The notes beneath the pieces were generated by a model. It was not told the DNA's origin and made no database searches. It was given only the letters and a program-made list of their open reading frames with translations. Position numbers and translations under genes: made by a program. Below, in pieces: positions 1-9,893 of a stretch of 64,000 bases of DNA. Position 1 is the first letter of the stretch. Each line of letters starts with the position of its first letter. The DNA is from Aliidiomarina celeris (GTDB lineage: Bacteria > Pseudomonadota > Gammaproteobacteria > Enterobacterales > Alteromonadaceae). Location: NCBI RefSeq assembly GCF_003316875.1, contig NZ_QMIL01000002.1, positions 248,001 through 312,000 of the forward strand, written 5' to 3'.

Positions 1-1118
1 ATGAATTTGTGGTGGTGCAAACTCGGCTAGCAGCGGAGCCGCAAGTAGCGGCCTCGCAAACCCGAGCTTTAACGGGTGAGCTCGCGCGGGTATTTGACTG
101 CCCATTCACAGTTGAGGGAGCGCAACAAAAAATAACGGCCAGCATGGGCATTACTCTGTTCAACGGTCAGAGCCGGCATTTATTTGCAAGTAACGGATTA
201 GCAAGCAATGGCCCTAGTAACGACATAGACATACTGGTGCAACAGGCGGAGCAGGCGGTACAACAGGCAAAAGCAGCAGGGCGCAACACACAATTATTTT
301 ACGATGAGAGTATTCAGTCGCTTCTTTCTGAGCGTATGGAATTACTGCGAAGCTTGCCGGTGGCCATTCAACAAAGCCAGTTTGAGCTGCACTATCAATG
401 TGTGGTGAACGCAAAAAGCGAAGTTGCAGGCGTGGAAGCCTTAGTGCGCTGGAACCACCCTGAACGCGGCCGCGTAAACCCTGCCGACTTTATCGCCATT
501 GCGGAAGAGTCGGGTGACATTATTGCGTTAGGTGAATGGATTCTAAAAGCGGCCTGTGAACAGCTGGTGCGCTGGCATAGCGAACCGCAAACTGCTCATC
601 TTATGGTGGCGGTAAACATCAGTGTGCGCCAGTTGCGGGCGCATGACTTTGTGCAGCGAGTGCTCGACATTTTGCAGCAAACTGGAGCCAGCGCTGCGCA
701 CTTGGTGTTGGAAATTACGGAATCGATGCTTATGGATGAAACCGAGAATGCAATTGAAAAAATGCAGGCCTTGCGCGCTCATGGTGTACAGTTCGCGCTC
801 GACGATTTTGGCACCGGTTATTCGTCCCTAAGCTACTTAAACCGGTTACCGCTCGATAAGCTAAAAATTGATCAGTCGTTTGTGCAGTCGCTGCATACCA
901 ACGAAAGCCGCCGTACTTTAACGCGAACCATTATCTCGCTTGGCGAGTCGTTGAATATGGAGCTGGTTGCGGAAGGGGTGGAAACCGCCGAGCAGCTTCA
1001 GCTATTAGCGGAGCAAGGGTGCCATTATTTCCAAGGGTATTGGATTAACAGGCCACTTCCGGCAGATCAGCTCTCCACCATGTTTTTTTCACAAGATAAC
1101 GCAAACCGCTTGCGTTAA
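1..1118 (+). CDS. GGDEF-EAL domain protein (5' end outside window)
   Basis: C-terminal part of a cyclic-di-GMP enzyme. The open frame runs in from the left edge. Its first complete codons (3-8) encode Glu-Phe and the two bases before them fit the end of an Asp codon, so the window appears to cut inside the GGDEF signature. The rest of that domain follows (SMGITLF, then VQQAEQAVQQAKAAGRN). The EAL phosphodiesterase domain covers about the last 250 residues. It has EALVRW near 435, NISVRQL, LEITESML, LDDFGTGYSSLSYL, LKIDQSF and AEGVE, so the metal-binding and catalytic residues look intact and c-di-GMP hydrolysis is plausible. One oddity is YQC where most members have YQP. Sensor domains, if any, lie upstream. 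Confidence 0.93.
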   Translation, partial: EFVVVQTRLAAEPQVAASQTRALTGELARVFDCPFTVEGAQQKITASMGITLFNGQSRHLFASNGLASNGPSNDIDILVQQAEQAVQQAKAAGRNTQLFYDESIQSLLSERMELLRSLPVAIQQSQFELHYQCVVNAKSEVAGVEALVRWNHPERGRVNPADFIAIAEESGDIIALGEWILKAACEQLVRWHSEPQTAHLMVAVNISVRQLRAHDFVQRVLDILQQTGASAAHLVLEITESMLMDETENAIEKMQALRAHGVQFALDDFGTGYSSLSYLNRLPLDKLKIDQSFVQSLHTNESRRTLTRTIISLGESLNMELVAEGVETAEQLQLLAEQGCHYFQGYWINRPLPADQLSTMFFSQDNANRLR

Positions 1119-1179
1119 TTGTTTATTTACCATGCAATCGAATGCAATGAATTTGAAAACTAAAACCAAGGAAAAAGTA

Positions 1180-2763
1180 ATGAAACTTAAGCCGATTATG
1201 AAAGCCAGCTTACTGAGCATGGCATTATTTGGTGCTTCATTTAGTGCGAACGCCACGATTGAGAATCCGTTGGTTACTTCGTACTTGTCAACGCAAACGG
1301 TTATTGCAACTCAAGCGGCTGAGCAAGCCGACACCCTTGTTGTCGTTGTGCCAGAAGGCGCAGCTATTCAACTTGCAGGCTGGAGCACCAGCACTGTTGA
1401 ACAAGTGGCTCGTATTGCCGAAGTGGCTGGGTTCGAAGGGAAAATGGGCCAACAAGAAACGGTAAATGCACCTGCTGGGCTGGGTGTTACACGGCTTATT
1501 TTAGTTGGCGTGGGCGACCCTGCGGAAGCCGCGCGAACCAAAGTGGAAGACGCGGGTGCGGCGTTAGCGAACATGATTAACAACACCAAGGCGGAAACTG
1601 TGCAGGTGAACGCTGAGCTAATTAGCAACCCTGTTTACAATGGCCGTATTTTAGCGCAGCTTGCGCACGGCGTAGACTTACGCAACTACCGTTTTGACCG
1701 CTACCAAAGTTCGCCGGCGGCACGCCCAGCGCAAACGTATCATTACCATGTAACCAGCCGTTCGCATGCTGAGCGCGAATTTGAAGCTATGCAAGCCTTA
1801 GCTCAGGGCGTTTTTCTAGCGCGTGAGCTTACTAATTTACCGGGTAGCGCAGGTTATCCGGCCGCTTTTGCCGAATATGCTCGCCAAGCGCTTGAGCCGT
1901 TAGGCGTGAACGTTACTATTCTTACTCCTGAGCAAGTGCTGGAAATGGGTATGGGCGCGCTTTATGGAGTGTCGCAGGGTAGCCAGCATAAGGCACACCT
2001 ATTAATTGCGCATTGGGAAGGTAGTAGCGAGCAGCCAATTGCATTGGTGGGTAAAGGAAACACTCACGACACCGGCGGCTACAACTTAAAGACCAACGCT
2101 GCGTCAATTCACCGTATGCCCACCGATAAAGCGGGTGGCGCGGCTGTAGTGGGCGCGGTGGCTGCCATTGCGGGTCAGCGTTTGGAACAAAACGTAGTGG
2201 GTGTCGTACCATTGTCGCAAAACTCTATTTCTGGCGAAGCCTTATTGCCGGGCGACGTGGTCACTACGGGCTCGGGCTTAACCATTGAAGTAGCGAATAC
2301 CGACGCCGAAGGGCGACTTATTTTGGCTGACGGCTTATGGTATGTGCGTGAGCATTACAACCCTCGCGCTATTGCCGACATTGCCACCCTAACCGGCGCC
2401 AAAATGACTGCGGTAGGGACTGACTTTTCGGCGGTGTTTGCGAACAATGAGCTGGTGTATGAAACCTTAGCTGAAGCAGCCGAAACGGTGAACGAACGGG
2501 TTTGGCGTTTGCCTTTAGACCCACGTTTTGAACGCTCAATTTCAAGCCGCATTGCCGACATGAAAAACACCGGTTCGCCGGGTGCAAGTGCTGGCGCTAT
2601 GTTATTGCAACGTTTTGTGGGCGACACGCCATGGATTCATATTGATATGGCGGGTAATGCACAGGTTGACGGCCCGAGTGGTATTCACCCTGCCGGTGCA
2701 ACGGGCTACGGTGTTCGCATGTTAACAGAGTGGGTGAAGGTGTACCCTAAAACCGCGGAATAA
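1180..2763 (+). CDS. Exported M17 leucyl aminopeptidase
   Basis: Zinc/manganese leucyl aminopeptidase of family M17 (PepA type). The start at 1180 is chosen because AAGGA lies 7 bases before it and the protein then opens with a clean signal peptide (MKLKPIMKASLLSMALFG, cleavage near ANA). An in-frame ATG at 1132 would bury this signal. The catalytic domain keeps VGKGNTHDTGG, MPTDKAGGAA and NTDAEGRLILAD, which supply the metal-binding Lys/Asp/Asp/Glu set and the active-site Arg. The usual FDSGG is THDTGG here. PepA of enterics is cytoplasmic, so the signal peptide marks this as a periplasmic or secreted peptide-scavenging form. At about 527 residues the length is normal. A terminator follows directly. 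Confidence 0.93.
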   Translation: MKLKPIMKASLLSMALFGASFSANATIENPLVTSYLSTQTVIATQAAEQADTLVVVVPEGAAIQLAGWSTSTVEQVARIAEVAGFEGKMGQQETVNAPAGLGVTRLILVGVGDPAEAARTKVEDAGAALANMINNTKAETVQVNAELISNPVYNGRILAQLAHGVDLRNYRFDRYQSSPAARPAQTYHYHVTSRSHAEREFEAMQALAQGVFLARELTNLPGSAGYPAAFAEYARQALEPLGVNVTILTPEQVLEMGMGALYGVSQGSQHKAHLLIAHWEGSSEQPIALVGKGNTHDTGGYNLKTNAASIHRMPTDKAGGAAVVGAVAAIAGQRLEQNVVGVVPLSQNSISGEALLPGDVVTTGSGLTIEVANTDAEGRLILADGLWYVREHYNPRAIADIATLTGAKMTAVGTDFSAVFANNELVYETLAEAAETVNERVWRLPLDPRFERSISSRIADMKNTGSPGASAGAMLLQRFVGDTPWIHIDMAGNAQVDGPSGIHPAGATGYGVRMLTEWVKVYPKTAE

Positions 2764-2775
2764 ATTTCAGCTAAT

Positions 2776-2804
2776 AAAAAACCCGGCGCTCGCCGGGTTT
2801 TTTG
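2776..2804. terminator. Bidirectional rho-independent terminator
   Basis: An A-run, the arms AACCCGGCG and CGCCGGGTT with a short CT-centred loop, then a T-run. It lies between the convergent aminopeptidase and hsp20 genes and can serve both strands. Confidence 0.92.
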
Positions 2805-2815
2805 TTGGGGGTTGC

Positions 2816-3265
2816 TTACCCTTTATTTTCTAATGCGCGGTCGGCATTTTTAATGCTAATACTGCGCGCCTTCATGGCTTCCGGAATTTCCTTCACCAAA
2901 TAGATATTGAGCAAGCCGTTGCGTAGTTCAGCGTCGGTTACTTCTACGTGTTCGGCGAGGTTAAATTTGCGCTCAAAAGCGCGTGCTGCAATGCCTTGAT
3001 AAAGGTATTTGCGATTGCTGTCGTCTTCGGCTTTTTTACCGCGCACGGTAAGTATGCTGCGCTCTACCTGAATGTCGAGCTCATTTTCCTCAAAGCCTGC
3101 AACGGCAATGGTAATGGTATACTGGTTCTCTTCGGTGGCTTCAATGTTGTACGGAGGGTAGCCGCCGGTGCCAGTGTCGCCGCGAAGGGCGTTGTCGAGT
3201 AATGAGGCCAAGCGGTCGAAGCCAACGCTGTTACGATAAAGTGGTGTTAAATCAATCGTGTTCAT
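2816..3265 (-). CDS. ibpA: Small heat-shock protein, Hsp20/IbpA type
   Basis: ATP-independent holdase chaperone of the alpha-crystallin family, 149 residues. The start at 3265 gives MNTIDLTPLYRNSVGFDRL, which matches the opening of enterobacterial IbpA/IbpB. Longer in-frame starts would add about 23 unrelated residues. The alpha-crystallin core follows (YTITIAVAGFEENELDIQ through LTVRGKK and AFERKFNLAEHV). The C-terminal tail has the IPEAMKARSISI region; the classical I-x-I anchor is the RSISI segment. The gene stands alone, convergent with the aminopeptidase. A strong GAGAGGA ribosome site is held in a predicted hairpin (see the ROSE entry), and a sigma-32-like promoter lies upstream. Confidence 0.93.
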   Translation of the reverse strand: MNTIDLTPLYRNSVGFDRLASLLDNALRGDTGTGGYPPYNIEATEENQYTITIAVAGFEENELDIQVERSILTVRGKKAEDDSNRKYLYQGIAARAFERKFNLAEHVEVTDAELRNGLLNIYLVKEIPEAMKARSISIKNADRALENKG

Positions 3266-3269
3266 AGTG

Positions 3270-3288
3270 TATCCTCTCTTGAGCGATA
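3270..3288 (-). promoter_or_regulatory. Candidate ROSE-type RNA thermometer hairpin
   Basis: Read on the minus strand just before the hsp20 start, TATC-G-CTC pairs with GAG-GATA across an AAGA loop, leaving one bulged G. The 3' arm contains the GAGAGGA ribosome site. The 5' arm contains TCGCT (UCGCU in RNA), matching the UYGCU signature with a bulged G of ROSE thermometers upstream of IbpA-type genes. The pairing was read by eye; no energy was computed. Confidence 0.65.
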
Positions 3289-3340
3289 TAATGTTATGCA
3301 GTTTGAGTGTGCTCATGGAGCCCCACCCCTGCACAACTTG

Positions 3341-3369
3341 ATCTAGGTACTCGTGTTTTATTTTTCAAG
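3341..3369 (-). promoter_or_regulatory. Possible sigma-32 heat-shock promoter of hsp20
   Basis: On the minus strand CTTGAA (3369-3364) matches the sigma-32 -35 box, and CCTAGAT (3347-3341), 16 bases on, partly matches CCCCATAT. This would give a leader of about 70 nt holding the ROSE hairpin. The -10 match is imperfect. Confidence 0.4.
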
Positions 3370-3421
3370 TAATGCGTTGTAAAAATTTTCAGCAACAGGA
3401 AAGTCAGCAAGAGGACAATTC

Positions 3422-3838
3422 ATGAGCCATGAAGTAAAGGAAGGTTGTGTGCGGGTGGAAGAAAAAATAGCGCCCTACACACAACAGGTGACCACTTATA
3501 ATCACCGCTGGTTAGCCGACGAACCCGAAAGCCTAGGTGGGGCCGACGAGGGCCCAGCGCCCATGGAAATGGTGCTCGCGGGATTAGGGGCTTGCACCTC
3601 CATGACCTTGCGTATGTACGCCAAGAGGAAGGAATGGCCACTTGAGAAGGTTACTGTTGATCTTAAACACAACAAAGGCAAAGGCAGCGACGAAAGTATT
3701 GAACGGCATATTAAAATTGAAGGCGATTTAACCACGGAACAGCGTGAACGATTGCTTGAAATTGCCAATAAATGCCCGGTACACCGCACCATTAGCAATA
3801 ATGAACTTTCCATAACAACGGAATTAACTGATGAATAA
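3422..3838 (+). CDS. OsmC family peroxiredoxin-like protein
   Basis: OsmC/Ohr superfamily protein of 138 residues that probably reduces organic peroxides or related electrophiles in the cytoplasm. The two family cysteines are visible: one in [13 protein letters not shown], on the central helix, and one in NKCPVHRTI. The sequence resembles the YhfA-like OsmC subgroup more than classical Ohr, and the true substrate cannot be read from sequence. GAGGA lies 7 bases before the ATG. The next gene overlaps or directly follows, so the two are probably co-transcribed. Confidence 0.88.
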   Translation: MSHEVKEGCVRVEEKIAPYTQQVTTYNHRWLADEPESLGGADEGPAPMEMVLAGLGACTSMTLRMYAKRKEWPLEKVTVDLKHNKGKGSDESIERHIKIEGDLTTEQRERLLEIANKCPVHRTISNNELSITTELTDE

Positions 3839-3848
3839 GGACTCAGGA

Positions 3849-4514
3849 ATGACAGAGCAGTACCTTCCTTGCGTAGAAATTGAGCCTGCGAATGGCACCG
3901 CCAATGCCAGTGTTATTTGGTTACATGGGCTGGGGGCCGACGGCCACGACTTTGAACCCATTGTGCCCCATATTCAATTGCCCGAAGGCACCCATGCGCG
4001 CTTTATTTTTCCTCATGCACCGAAAATACCGGTGACCATTAACAACGGCATGACCATGCCTGCGTGGTACGATATTTTGGAAATGTCGATTGAGCGTAGC
4101 GTTGACGAAGCACAATTGCGAGCCTCGGCGAATGCGGCACACGCTTTGATTGAGCGTGAGATCGAGCGCGGTATTGCGCCGGAGCGTATTGTGCTGGCTG
4201 GCTTTTCGCAGGGCGGCGCGGTGGCGTATGAAGCGGGTTTAACCTTTGCTAAAAAGTTGGCGGGTATTATGGCGTTGTCTACGTACTTGGCGACCAAAGA
4301 CTCGATTGAGCCGAACGCAGCTCAGCAATCAACGCCGATACTTGTGCAACATGGCAGCCAAGATCCTATCGTGCCAGCAATGCTGGGTGAACAAGCGAAG
4401 CAATGGTTAGAAGGCAAGGGTTATAGCGTGATTCACCAAACCTACCCGATGGCCCACCAAGTGTGTGGACCACAGATTCAAGACATTTCACGCTGGTTGC
4501 AGCAGGTTTTATAA
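3849..4514 (+). CDS. Alpha/beta-hydrolase carboxylesterase (phospholipase/carboxylesterase family)
   Basis: Serine hydrolase of the carboxylesterase / acyl-protein thioesterase family, about 221 residues and cytoplasmic. Seen motifs: [13 protein letters not shown] (oxyanion loop), GFSQGGAVA (nucleophile Ser), HGSQDPIVP (Asp) and MAHQV (His), giving a complete triad. Two starts are possible. 3849 has AAGGA 8 bases upstream. 3831 would overlap the OsmC gene by 8 bases, giving six extra residues. The 3' end overlaps the convergent deoB by 6 bases, so no terminator fits between them. The natural ester is unknown. Confidence 0.9.
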   Translation: MTEQYLPCVEIEPANGTANASVIWLHGLGADGHDFEPIVPHIQLPEGTHARFIFPHAPKIPVTINNGMTMPAWYDILEMSIERSVDEAQLRASANAAHALIEREIERGIAPERIVLAGFSQGGAVAYEAGLTFAKKLAGIMALSTYLATKDSIEPNAAQQSTPILVQHGSQDPIVPAMLGEQAKQWLEGKGYSVIHQTYPMAHQVCGPQIQDISRWLQQVL

Positions 4515-5729
4515 AAAGCTCTTGCCGTATTCGAGTGGTGCGAGCCCTAAGTGGCTCGCAATACTTTGGCCAATATCGGCGAAGGTGTCGCGTTTTCCAA
4601 TATTTTTCGCCGTAACTTTAGGACCAAAGGCTATAACCGGTACGTATTCGCGGGTATGGTCGGTGCCTTCCCAAGTTGGGTCGCAGCCATGGTCGGCCGT
4701 AATAAATACCACGTCGTCTTCACGCAGTTCACGAATAAGTTCGGGTAAACGTTTGTCGATCGCTTCGAGCGCACGCGCATAGCCCGCAACATTACGGCGG
4801 TGCCCGTATTCCATATCGAAATCAACGAAATTAGGGAAAATAATACTGCCTTCCGGCGCCGTACGAATGGCCTGCAATGTCGCGTCAAACAGCGCGTCGT
4901 TGCCACTGGCTTTTACTTTTTGAGTGATCCCTTGGTGGGCGTATATGTCGGCTATTTTGCCAATGCTGATCACTTCGTTACCGGCCTCTTGGTTTTTCAC
5001 TAATACCGTAGGCGCGGGCGGGAGTACTGAGTAATCACGCCGGTTTGCTGTACGTTTGAAATTGTTTGGAGTGTCGCCTAAAAACGGTCGAGCGATTACG
5101 CGGCCTACGTTGAGCCCTTGTTGATCGAGTAGCTCGCGCGCTTGCTCGCACAGTTTAAGGAGCCGCTCTAACCCAAAGGTTTCTTCATGGGCGGCAATTT
5201 GCAACACGGAATCTGCAGACGTATAGAAAATAGGCTTGCCACTCGCCATGTGCTCTTCGCCAAGCTCCGCAATAATAGTCGTGCCTGAAGCATGGCAGTT
5301 GCCCAATATACCCGGCAGGTCGCCTGCTGTTATCAACGCGTCGGTGAGGCTTGCAGGGAAGGTGGGCACTGTGGTTGGAAAGTAGTGCCAGTCAAAAAGC
5401 ACCGGCACTCCGGCCATTTCCCAATGTCCGCTGGGGGTGTCTTTGCCGTTACTCAGCTCTTGAGCAAAGCCAAATATAGCGGTGGGTTCAACGGATTGAT
5501 TTAGCCCCGGAAAGGGGTGGCCAGCGGCTTCTGCGCCTAACCGCGCTAAACCAAGCGCAGTTAAATTGGGTAGCGACAATGGCCCGCTGCGTTGCTCGTT
5601 CGCTTTACCCTCGGCGCATGCCTCTGCAATATGGCCGAATGTGTTAGCGCCAACGTCACCAAAAGCAGCGGCGTCGTCGGCGGCGCCTACGCCAAAGGAA
5701 TCAAACATCAGAACAATTGCACGGGCCAT
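4509..5729 (-). CDS. deoB: Phosphopentomutase
   Basis: Interconverts (deoxy)ribose-1-phosphate and (deoxy)ribose-5-phosphate, linking nucleoside phosphorolysis to central metabolism. It is 406 residues, the family's usual length. Metal-binding motifs of the alkaline-phosphatase-like fold are present: [11 protein letters not shown] at the N-terminus and [18 protein letters not shown] near the C-terminus, with the [12 protein letters not shown] segment between. It is last in the minus-strand cdd-deoC-deoA-deoB operon, 28 bases after deoA. GAGGG precedes the ATG. Confidence 0.96.
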   Translation of the reverse strand: MARAIVLMFDSFGVGAADDAAAFGDVGANTFGHIAEACAEGKANEQRSGPLSLPNLTALGLARLGAEAAGHPFPGLNQSVEPTAIFGFAQELSNGKDTPSGHWEMAGVPVLFDWHYFPTTVPTFPASLTDALITAGDLPGILGNCHASGTTIIAELGEEHMASGKPIFYTSADSVLQIAAHEETFGLERLLKLCEQARELLDQQGLNVGRVIARPFLGDTPNNFKRTANRRDYSVLPPAPTVLVKNQEAGNEVISIGKIADIYAHQGITQKVKASGNDALFDATLQAIRTAPEGSIIFPNFVDFDMEYGHRRNVAGYARALEAIDKRLPELIRELREDDVVFITADHGCDPTWEGTDHTREYVPVIAFGPKVTAKNIGKRDTFADIGQSIASHLGLAPLEYGKSFL

Positions 5730-5757
5730 TAGTTTTCCCTCGTTATCGCATACTTTT

Positions 5758-7080
5758 TTACTTTGGGTTTAACACCGAGTATACCACAGGCGGTGCTTCT
5801 ACCGGTTGTGGGCTCACGCTGTACGCCTGCTGTAAGGTCTGCGCGGCAGCTTGCGCTTCTTCCTCGGTGCGCGCATGTACCACACCTATTGGTTTATTCG
5901 CGCTTACTTGTTCGCCAATACCCACTAGCTCACTTAAGCCGACACTATGGTCAATACGTTGGCTTGGCTCAGACCGACCACCGCCTAAGGTTACTACGGC
6001 TATGCCCACGTCGCGGGTTTCAATGCGTTTCACATAACCTTCGCCGTTTGCATAAACAGGGAGCGTAATTGCCGCTAAAGGTAAGTGCTTACTCGCGTTC
6101 TCGATAAGGTCTGTAGGGCCCCCTAATGCATGCACCATTTTGCTAAAGCGCTCGGCGGCAGCACCAGAGTCGAGTGCGTGGTTGAGTTTGCTTTGCGCGT
6201 CGGCGGCATTGCTGGCGAGGCCAGTAAGTAACAGCATTTGCTCGGCGAGTGCGAGGGTAACTTGATGCAAGCGCGGGTTACGATATTTACCTGTTAGGTA
6301 GTCAATGGCTTCGCGCATTTCAATGGCATTACCTGCGGTTGAGCCCAATGCTTGGTTCATATCCGTAATAGTGGCAGAGGTCGGTACACCGGACTGATTC
6401 GCAACGGTAACGATACTTTCTGCGAGTTGCCGTGCGTCTTCTTGTTCAACCATAAAAGCGCCATTACCAGTTTTTACGTCCATGGCAAGTGCTTGTAACC
6501 CAGCAGCCAATTTCTTCGACAAAATCGAGGCTGTAATGAGCGGAATGGAGTCAACCGTAGCGGTTACGTCGCGAATACTATAAAAACGCTTATCGGCCGG
6601 GGCAATTTCACCGGTTTGACCAATAATGGCCACGCCGAGCTCTTTTACAATGCGTTTAAAGTCTTGCTCAGTTGGTGCAACATTATAACCCGGAATACTT
6701 TCGAGTTTGTCGATAGTACCGCCGGTATGGCCGAGCCCGCGGCCTGCGATCATGGGCACATATCCGCCGCAGGCAGCCACTAACGGGCCGAGCATAAGGC
6801 TCACGGAGTCGCTTACGCCGCCTGTTGAATGTTTGTCCACCACCGGGCCGGGAAGATTCAGGCTTTGCCAAGTCAATACACTACCCGAATTGCGCATTTC
6901 TTCGGTGAGCGCCACGCGCTCGGCCATTTTCATGCCTTTAAAGAATACCGCCATGGCAAACGCTGCAATTTGGCCTTCGGAAACATAACCGGCGGTAATA
7001 CCGCGAACAAAATAGGCGATTTGCTCCCGCGAGAGCTCCTTGCCGTCGCGCTTCGCGCGAATAATCTCTTGGGGTAACAT
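5758..7080 (-). CDS. deoA: Thymidine phosphorylase
   Basis: Splits thymidine or deoxyuridine with phosphate into the base and deoxyribose-1-phosphate, which deoB then isomerises. It is 440 residues, as expected. The phosphate/nucleoside signature [17 protein letters not shown] is clear, followed by [12 protein letters not shown] and [11 protein letters not shown]. It starts 2 bases after the deoC stop with a strong AAGGAGG ribosome site, so it is co-transcribed with deoC. Confidence 0.96.
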   Translation of the reverse strand: MLPQEIIRAKRDGKELSREQIAYFVRGITAGYVSEGQIAAFAMAVFFKGMKMAERVALTEEMRNSGSVLTWQSLNLPGPVVDKHSTGGVSDSVSLMLGPLVAACGGYVPMIAGRGLGHTGGTIDKLESIPGYNVAPTEQDFKRIVKELGVAIIGQTGEIAPADKRFYSIRDVTATVDSIPLITASILSKKLAAGLQALAMDVKTGNGAFMVEQEDARQLAESIVTVANQSGVPTSATITDMNQALGSTAGNAIEMREAIDYLTGKYRNPRLHQVTLALAEQMLLLTGLASNAADAQSKLNHALDSGAAAERFSKMVHALGGPTDLIENASKHLPLAAITLPVYANGEGYVKRIETRDVGIAVVTLGGGRSEPSQRIDHSVGLSELVGIGEQVSANKPIGVVHARTEEEAQAAAQTLQQAYSVSPQPVEAPPVVYSVLNPK

Positions 7081-7082
7081 AC

Positions 7083-7880
7083 TTAATACCCTCCTTGGGG
7101 TTGAGTGGAGGTGCGAGTTTCGCCAAGCACCTGTGCTAAATCTGTACGAACTGAGCTTGCGCCAATACGAAAGCGTGCTGGGCTTACGGCTTCTTCACCG
7201 AGCAGTGCGCGCACTTTCTCTATATAAACAGTGGCGTCGGTAAGGTTTTTAATGCCCCCAGCAGGTTTAAAACCCGCCGGTCGTTGGCCATAGCCTGCTA
7301 TGGCTTGCAACATTAAATGGGCTGCTTCTGTCGTTGCATTTACCGTTGCCTTGCCGGTTGAGGTTTTTATAAAGTCGGCGCCGGCTGCAAGTGCTAACTC
7401 ACTGGCCTCTGCTATGGCTTGTGGTGTTGCTAATTCACCGGTTTCTAAAATGACTTTGAGCAGTGCATGCGTGCCGCAGGTCGCTTTGCAGGCTTTTATA
7501 AGTAACGACGCAGTTTGTTTGTCGCCGGCGAGAAAAGCGTGATAGGGAAACACAACGTCTACTTCGTCGGCACCATAGGCCACGCAGGCTTTGGTTTCTG
7601 CTACCGCAATATCAATGTCGCTACCGCCATGCGGAAAGTTGCTTACAGTCGCTATACGCACGCGTTCTAGCCCACGCTGATCGAGCGCCTTGCGCGCATA
7701 AGGTATAAAGCGCGGATAAACACAAAGCGCTGCAACCTGCAGGCGTTCGCCGTTTGCGGTGGTGAGTGACGCGTTCTCTGCCAGTTGTTCTATATCCGCG
7801 ATCGTTTCATTGTCGGTTAAGCTGGTTAAATCCAATAAGGAAAATGCCAACGTGGCGGTGGCTTGGGTTGCGGTGCTCAT
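7083..7880 (-). CDS. deoC: Deoxyribose-phosphate aldolase
   Basis: Class I aldolase cleaving 2-deoxyribose-5-phosphate to acetaldehyde and glyceraldehyde-3-phosphate, the last step of deoxynucleoside catabolism. It is 265 residues, of the enterobacterial-size type. The Schiff-base lysine lies in [10 protein letters not shown], a second conserved Lys is in FKPAGGIKN, and [15 protein letters not shown] forms the active-site strand. It sits 9 bases after cdd with GGAG before the ATG. Confidence 0.96.
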   Translation of the reverse strand: MSTATQATATLAFSLLDLTSLTDNETIADIEQLAENASLTTANGERLQVAALCVYPRFIPYARKALDQRGLERVRIATVSNFPHGGSDIDIAVAETKACVAYGADEVDVVFPYHAFLAGDKQTASLLIKACKATCGTHALLKVILETGELATPQAIAEASELALAAGADFIKTSTGKATVNATTEAAHLMLQAIAGYGQRPAGFKPAGGIKNLTDATVYIEKVRALLGEEAVSPARFRIGASSVRTDLAQVLGETRTSTQPQGGY

Positions 7881-7889
7881 AGCAGCTCC

Positions 7890-8324
7890 TTAGTCGAGAT
7901 GTTCAGGGCCAAAAGAATGTGGCAGTAATGCGTCGAGCGTGAATACTTGGCGCACGCCCTCGGGCCCACAAATATGAATACGCGTTTTGGCGGTGGCGAA
8001 TTCGCGAATGCGTTGCCGGCAGCCGCCGCATGGCGTTACTAAGCCGTCGCCTTGGCCAATCACGAATATGTCTTCAATTTGGTGTTCACCGGCCATTACC
8101 ATGGCGGCAATAGCGCCGGCTTCGGCGCAGGTTCCTTCTGGGTACGACGCATTTTCAACATTGCAGCCTAAAAATGTTTGCCCAGAAGGCGTACGAATGG
8201 CTGCGCCTACGGGAAACTTAGAATAAGGCGAATACGAGCGCTGCATAGCTTCGGTCGCAAGCTGGAAAAGCTTTTCATTGTTAGTGTTCAATTTCACCTC
8301 GTGCGTTATCAGCGTACAAACCAC
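7890..8324 (-). CDS. cdd: Cytidine deaminase (short tetrameric type)
   Basis: Zinc enzyme deaminating (deoxy)cytidine to (deoxy)uridine, which feeds the deo pathway. The zinc site is complete: CAEAGAI (Cys ligand plus catalytic Glu) and PCGGCRQ. YSPYSKFPVGAA and NVENASYPEGT bind the nucleoside. The start is uncertain. The first possible codon is GTG at 8324; GTG at 8297 and TTG at 8291 would give a length closer to the usual 130 residues, but none has a convincing ribosome site. It is the first gene of the deo operon. No nucleoside transporter is attached. Confidence 0.92.
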   Translation of the reverse strand: MVCTLITHEVKLNTNNEKLFQLATEAMQRSYSPYSKFPVGAAIRTPSGQTFLGCNVENASYPEGTCAEAGAIAAMVMAGEHQIEDIFVIGQGDGLVTPCGGCRQRIREFATAKTRIHICGPEGVRQVFTLDALLPHSFGPEHLD

Positions 8325-8366
8325 GACCCTTACGTACAGCGGCCGTTTAGAAAAAGGGCAAGCATT

Positions 8367-9893
8367 CTAGCGAACTTTATCGATGGCCGCCAACCAACGT
8401 TTGTGTTGCTGCTGCCTTTCGCTGGCGCTGAGGGTGCCCGTAAATTCCCCATTACTGCCAGAAAGTGACTCGATGTCGTGCAGGTTACTAAATAAACCGA
8501 ACTGCAAACCCGCTAAAAATGCGGCCCCGCGCACCGTAATTTCGCTACTGCTGGCGCGCACCACAGAATAACCGGTCACATCTGCTAGCGCTTGTAAAAA
8601 CCAATTGTTTTCGGTCATACCGCCGTCTACGCGCAGTTGCTCGGGGTGAATGCCGTCGTCGCGCATGGCTTTGAGTAGATCTTCAGTTTGCAACGCAACA
8701 CTGCGCAATGCCGCCGCAGCAATCTGCTCGCGGCCGGTGTCGCGGGTCATGCCAAATAGTGCAGCCCGTGCATGGGGTTGCCAATAGGGCGCACCTAAAC
8801 CGGTAAAAGCGGGAATAAGCAGTTCCGTTTGGCTCCAAGGCACTTTTTCGGCTAAGGATTCGGTTTCTGCGGCGGTTTTAATTATTCCTAGTTTGTCACG
8901 GAGCCACTGCACAATAGCGCCTGCCATAAAAATACTTCCTTCTAAAGCGTAAGTGCGCTTACCCTTCAGTTGCCAGGCGATGGTTGAAAGTAGTTTGTGC
9001 TCCGACACTAAGGGCGTGTCGCCACTGTTCATCAGCAGAAAGCAGCCGGTGCCATAGGTGCTTTTGCCTTGGCCATTATGAATACAGGCTTGCCCCATAA
9101 GCGCGCCTTGTTGGTCGCCCACCATGGCGGTGATGGGAATACTCGCACCAAACAAAGCTTTGTCGGTATGCCCAAAGGCATGGGCGTTGTCGCAAATTTT
9201 TGGCAGTAACGCGGGTGGGATATTGAAATACTCCAACAATTTCGGGTCCCATTCACCGTTGTTTATATTCATTAGCATGGTGCGAGAGGCATTACTGGCG
9301 TCGGTAGCGTGGGCCTTACCCCCGGTGAGTCGCCACAATAGAAAACTGTCGATGGTGCCGAAACAGAGTTCGCCATTTTCGGCTTGTTCGCGCGCGCCCG
9401 TAACGTTGTCGAGTAACCATTGTAATTTAGTTCCGGAAAAGTAGGGGTCGAGCAGCAGCCCCGTGCGCTCTTGAATGTCAGGCTCTAACCCTTGTTCTTT
9501 GAATGCGTGGCAGCGCTCAGCGGTACGCCGATCTTGCCATACAATGGCGTTGTAGAGCGGTTTGCCGGTTTCTCGATGCCATAAAACGGTGGTTTCTCTT
9601 TGGTTGGTAATGCCTATGCAAGCAATGTCTTGGGCGCTGAGTTGCGCGGCTGCGAGGGCGTCTTTTATAGCGGCTTGGGTGGTTTGCCAGATATCTTCCG
9701 GATCATGCTCCACCCAACCATTCTCAGGAAAGTGCTGGGCAAACTCATGCTGGCCGCGGCCCAGTACCTCTAAGTTACGGTTAAACACCAAGGCACGGCT
9801 AGACGTGGTACCTTGGTCGAGTGCCAATATGTAGTGTGAAGGTTGATGGTTATGGTTTTGCGCTTCGCTAAATGGCTGGTTGTTGTGCGGCAT
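8367..9893 (-). CDS. glpK: Glycerol kinase
   Basis: Phosphorylates glycerol to glycerol-3-phosphate (FGGY kinase family, about 508 residues). ALDQGTTSSRA, GTGCFLLMNSG, GLGAPYW and RVDGGMTENNW mark the two actin-like domains. The start is uncertain: ATG 9893 and GTG 9905 both add about 20 residues, rich in His/Asn/Gln, before the normal N-terminus. Both lie inside the 3' end of the upstream MASE1-GGDEF-EAL gene, and neither has a clear ribosome site, so expression may depend on coupling. No glpF or glpD is beside it. It may be co-transcribed with the cdd-deo operon 42 bases downstream. Confidence 0.95.
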   Translation of the reverse strand: MPHNNQPFSEAQNHNHQPSHYILALDQGTTSSRALVFNRNLEVLGRGQHEFAQHFPENGWVEHDPEDIWQTTQAAIKDALAAAQLSAQDIACIGITNQRETTVLWHRETGKPLYNAIVWQDRRTAERCHAFKEQGLEPDIQERTGLLLDPYFSGTKLQWLLDNVTGAREQAENGELCFGTIDSFLLWRLTGGKAHATDASNASRTMLMNINNGEWDPKLLEYFNIPPALLPKICDNAHAFGHTDKALFGASIPITAMVGDQQGALMGQACIHNGQGKSTYGTGCFLLMNSGDTPLVSEHKLLSTIAWQLKGKRTYALEGSIFMAGAIVQWLRDKLGIIKTAAETESLAEKVPWSQTELLIPAFTGLGAPYWQPHARAALFGMTRDTGREQIAAAALRSVALQTEDLLKAMRDDGIHPEQLRVDGGMTENNWFLQALADVTGYSVVRASSSEITVRGAAFLAGLQFGLFSNLHDIESLSGSNGEFTGTLSASERQQQHKRWLAAIDKVR

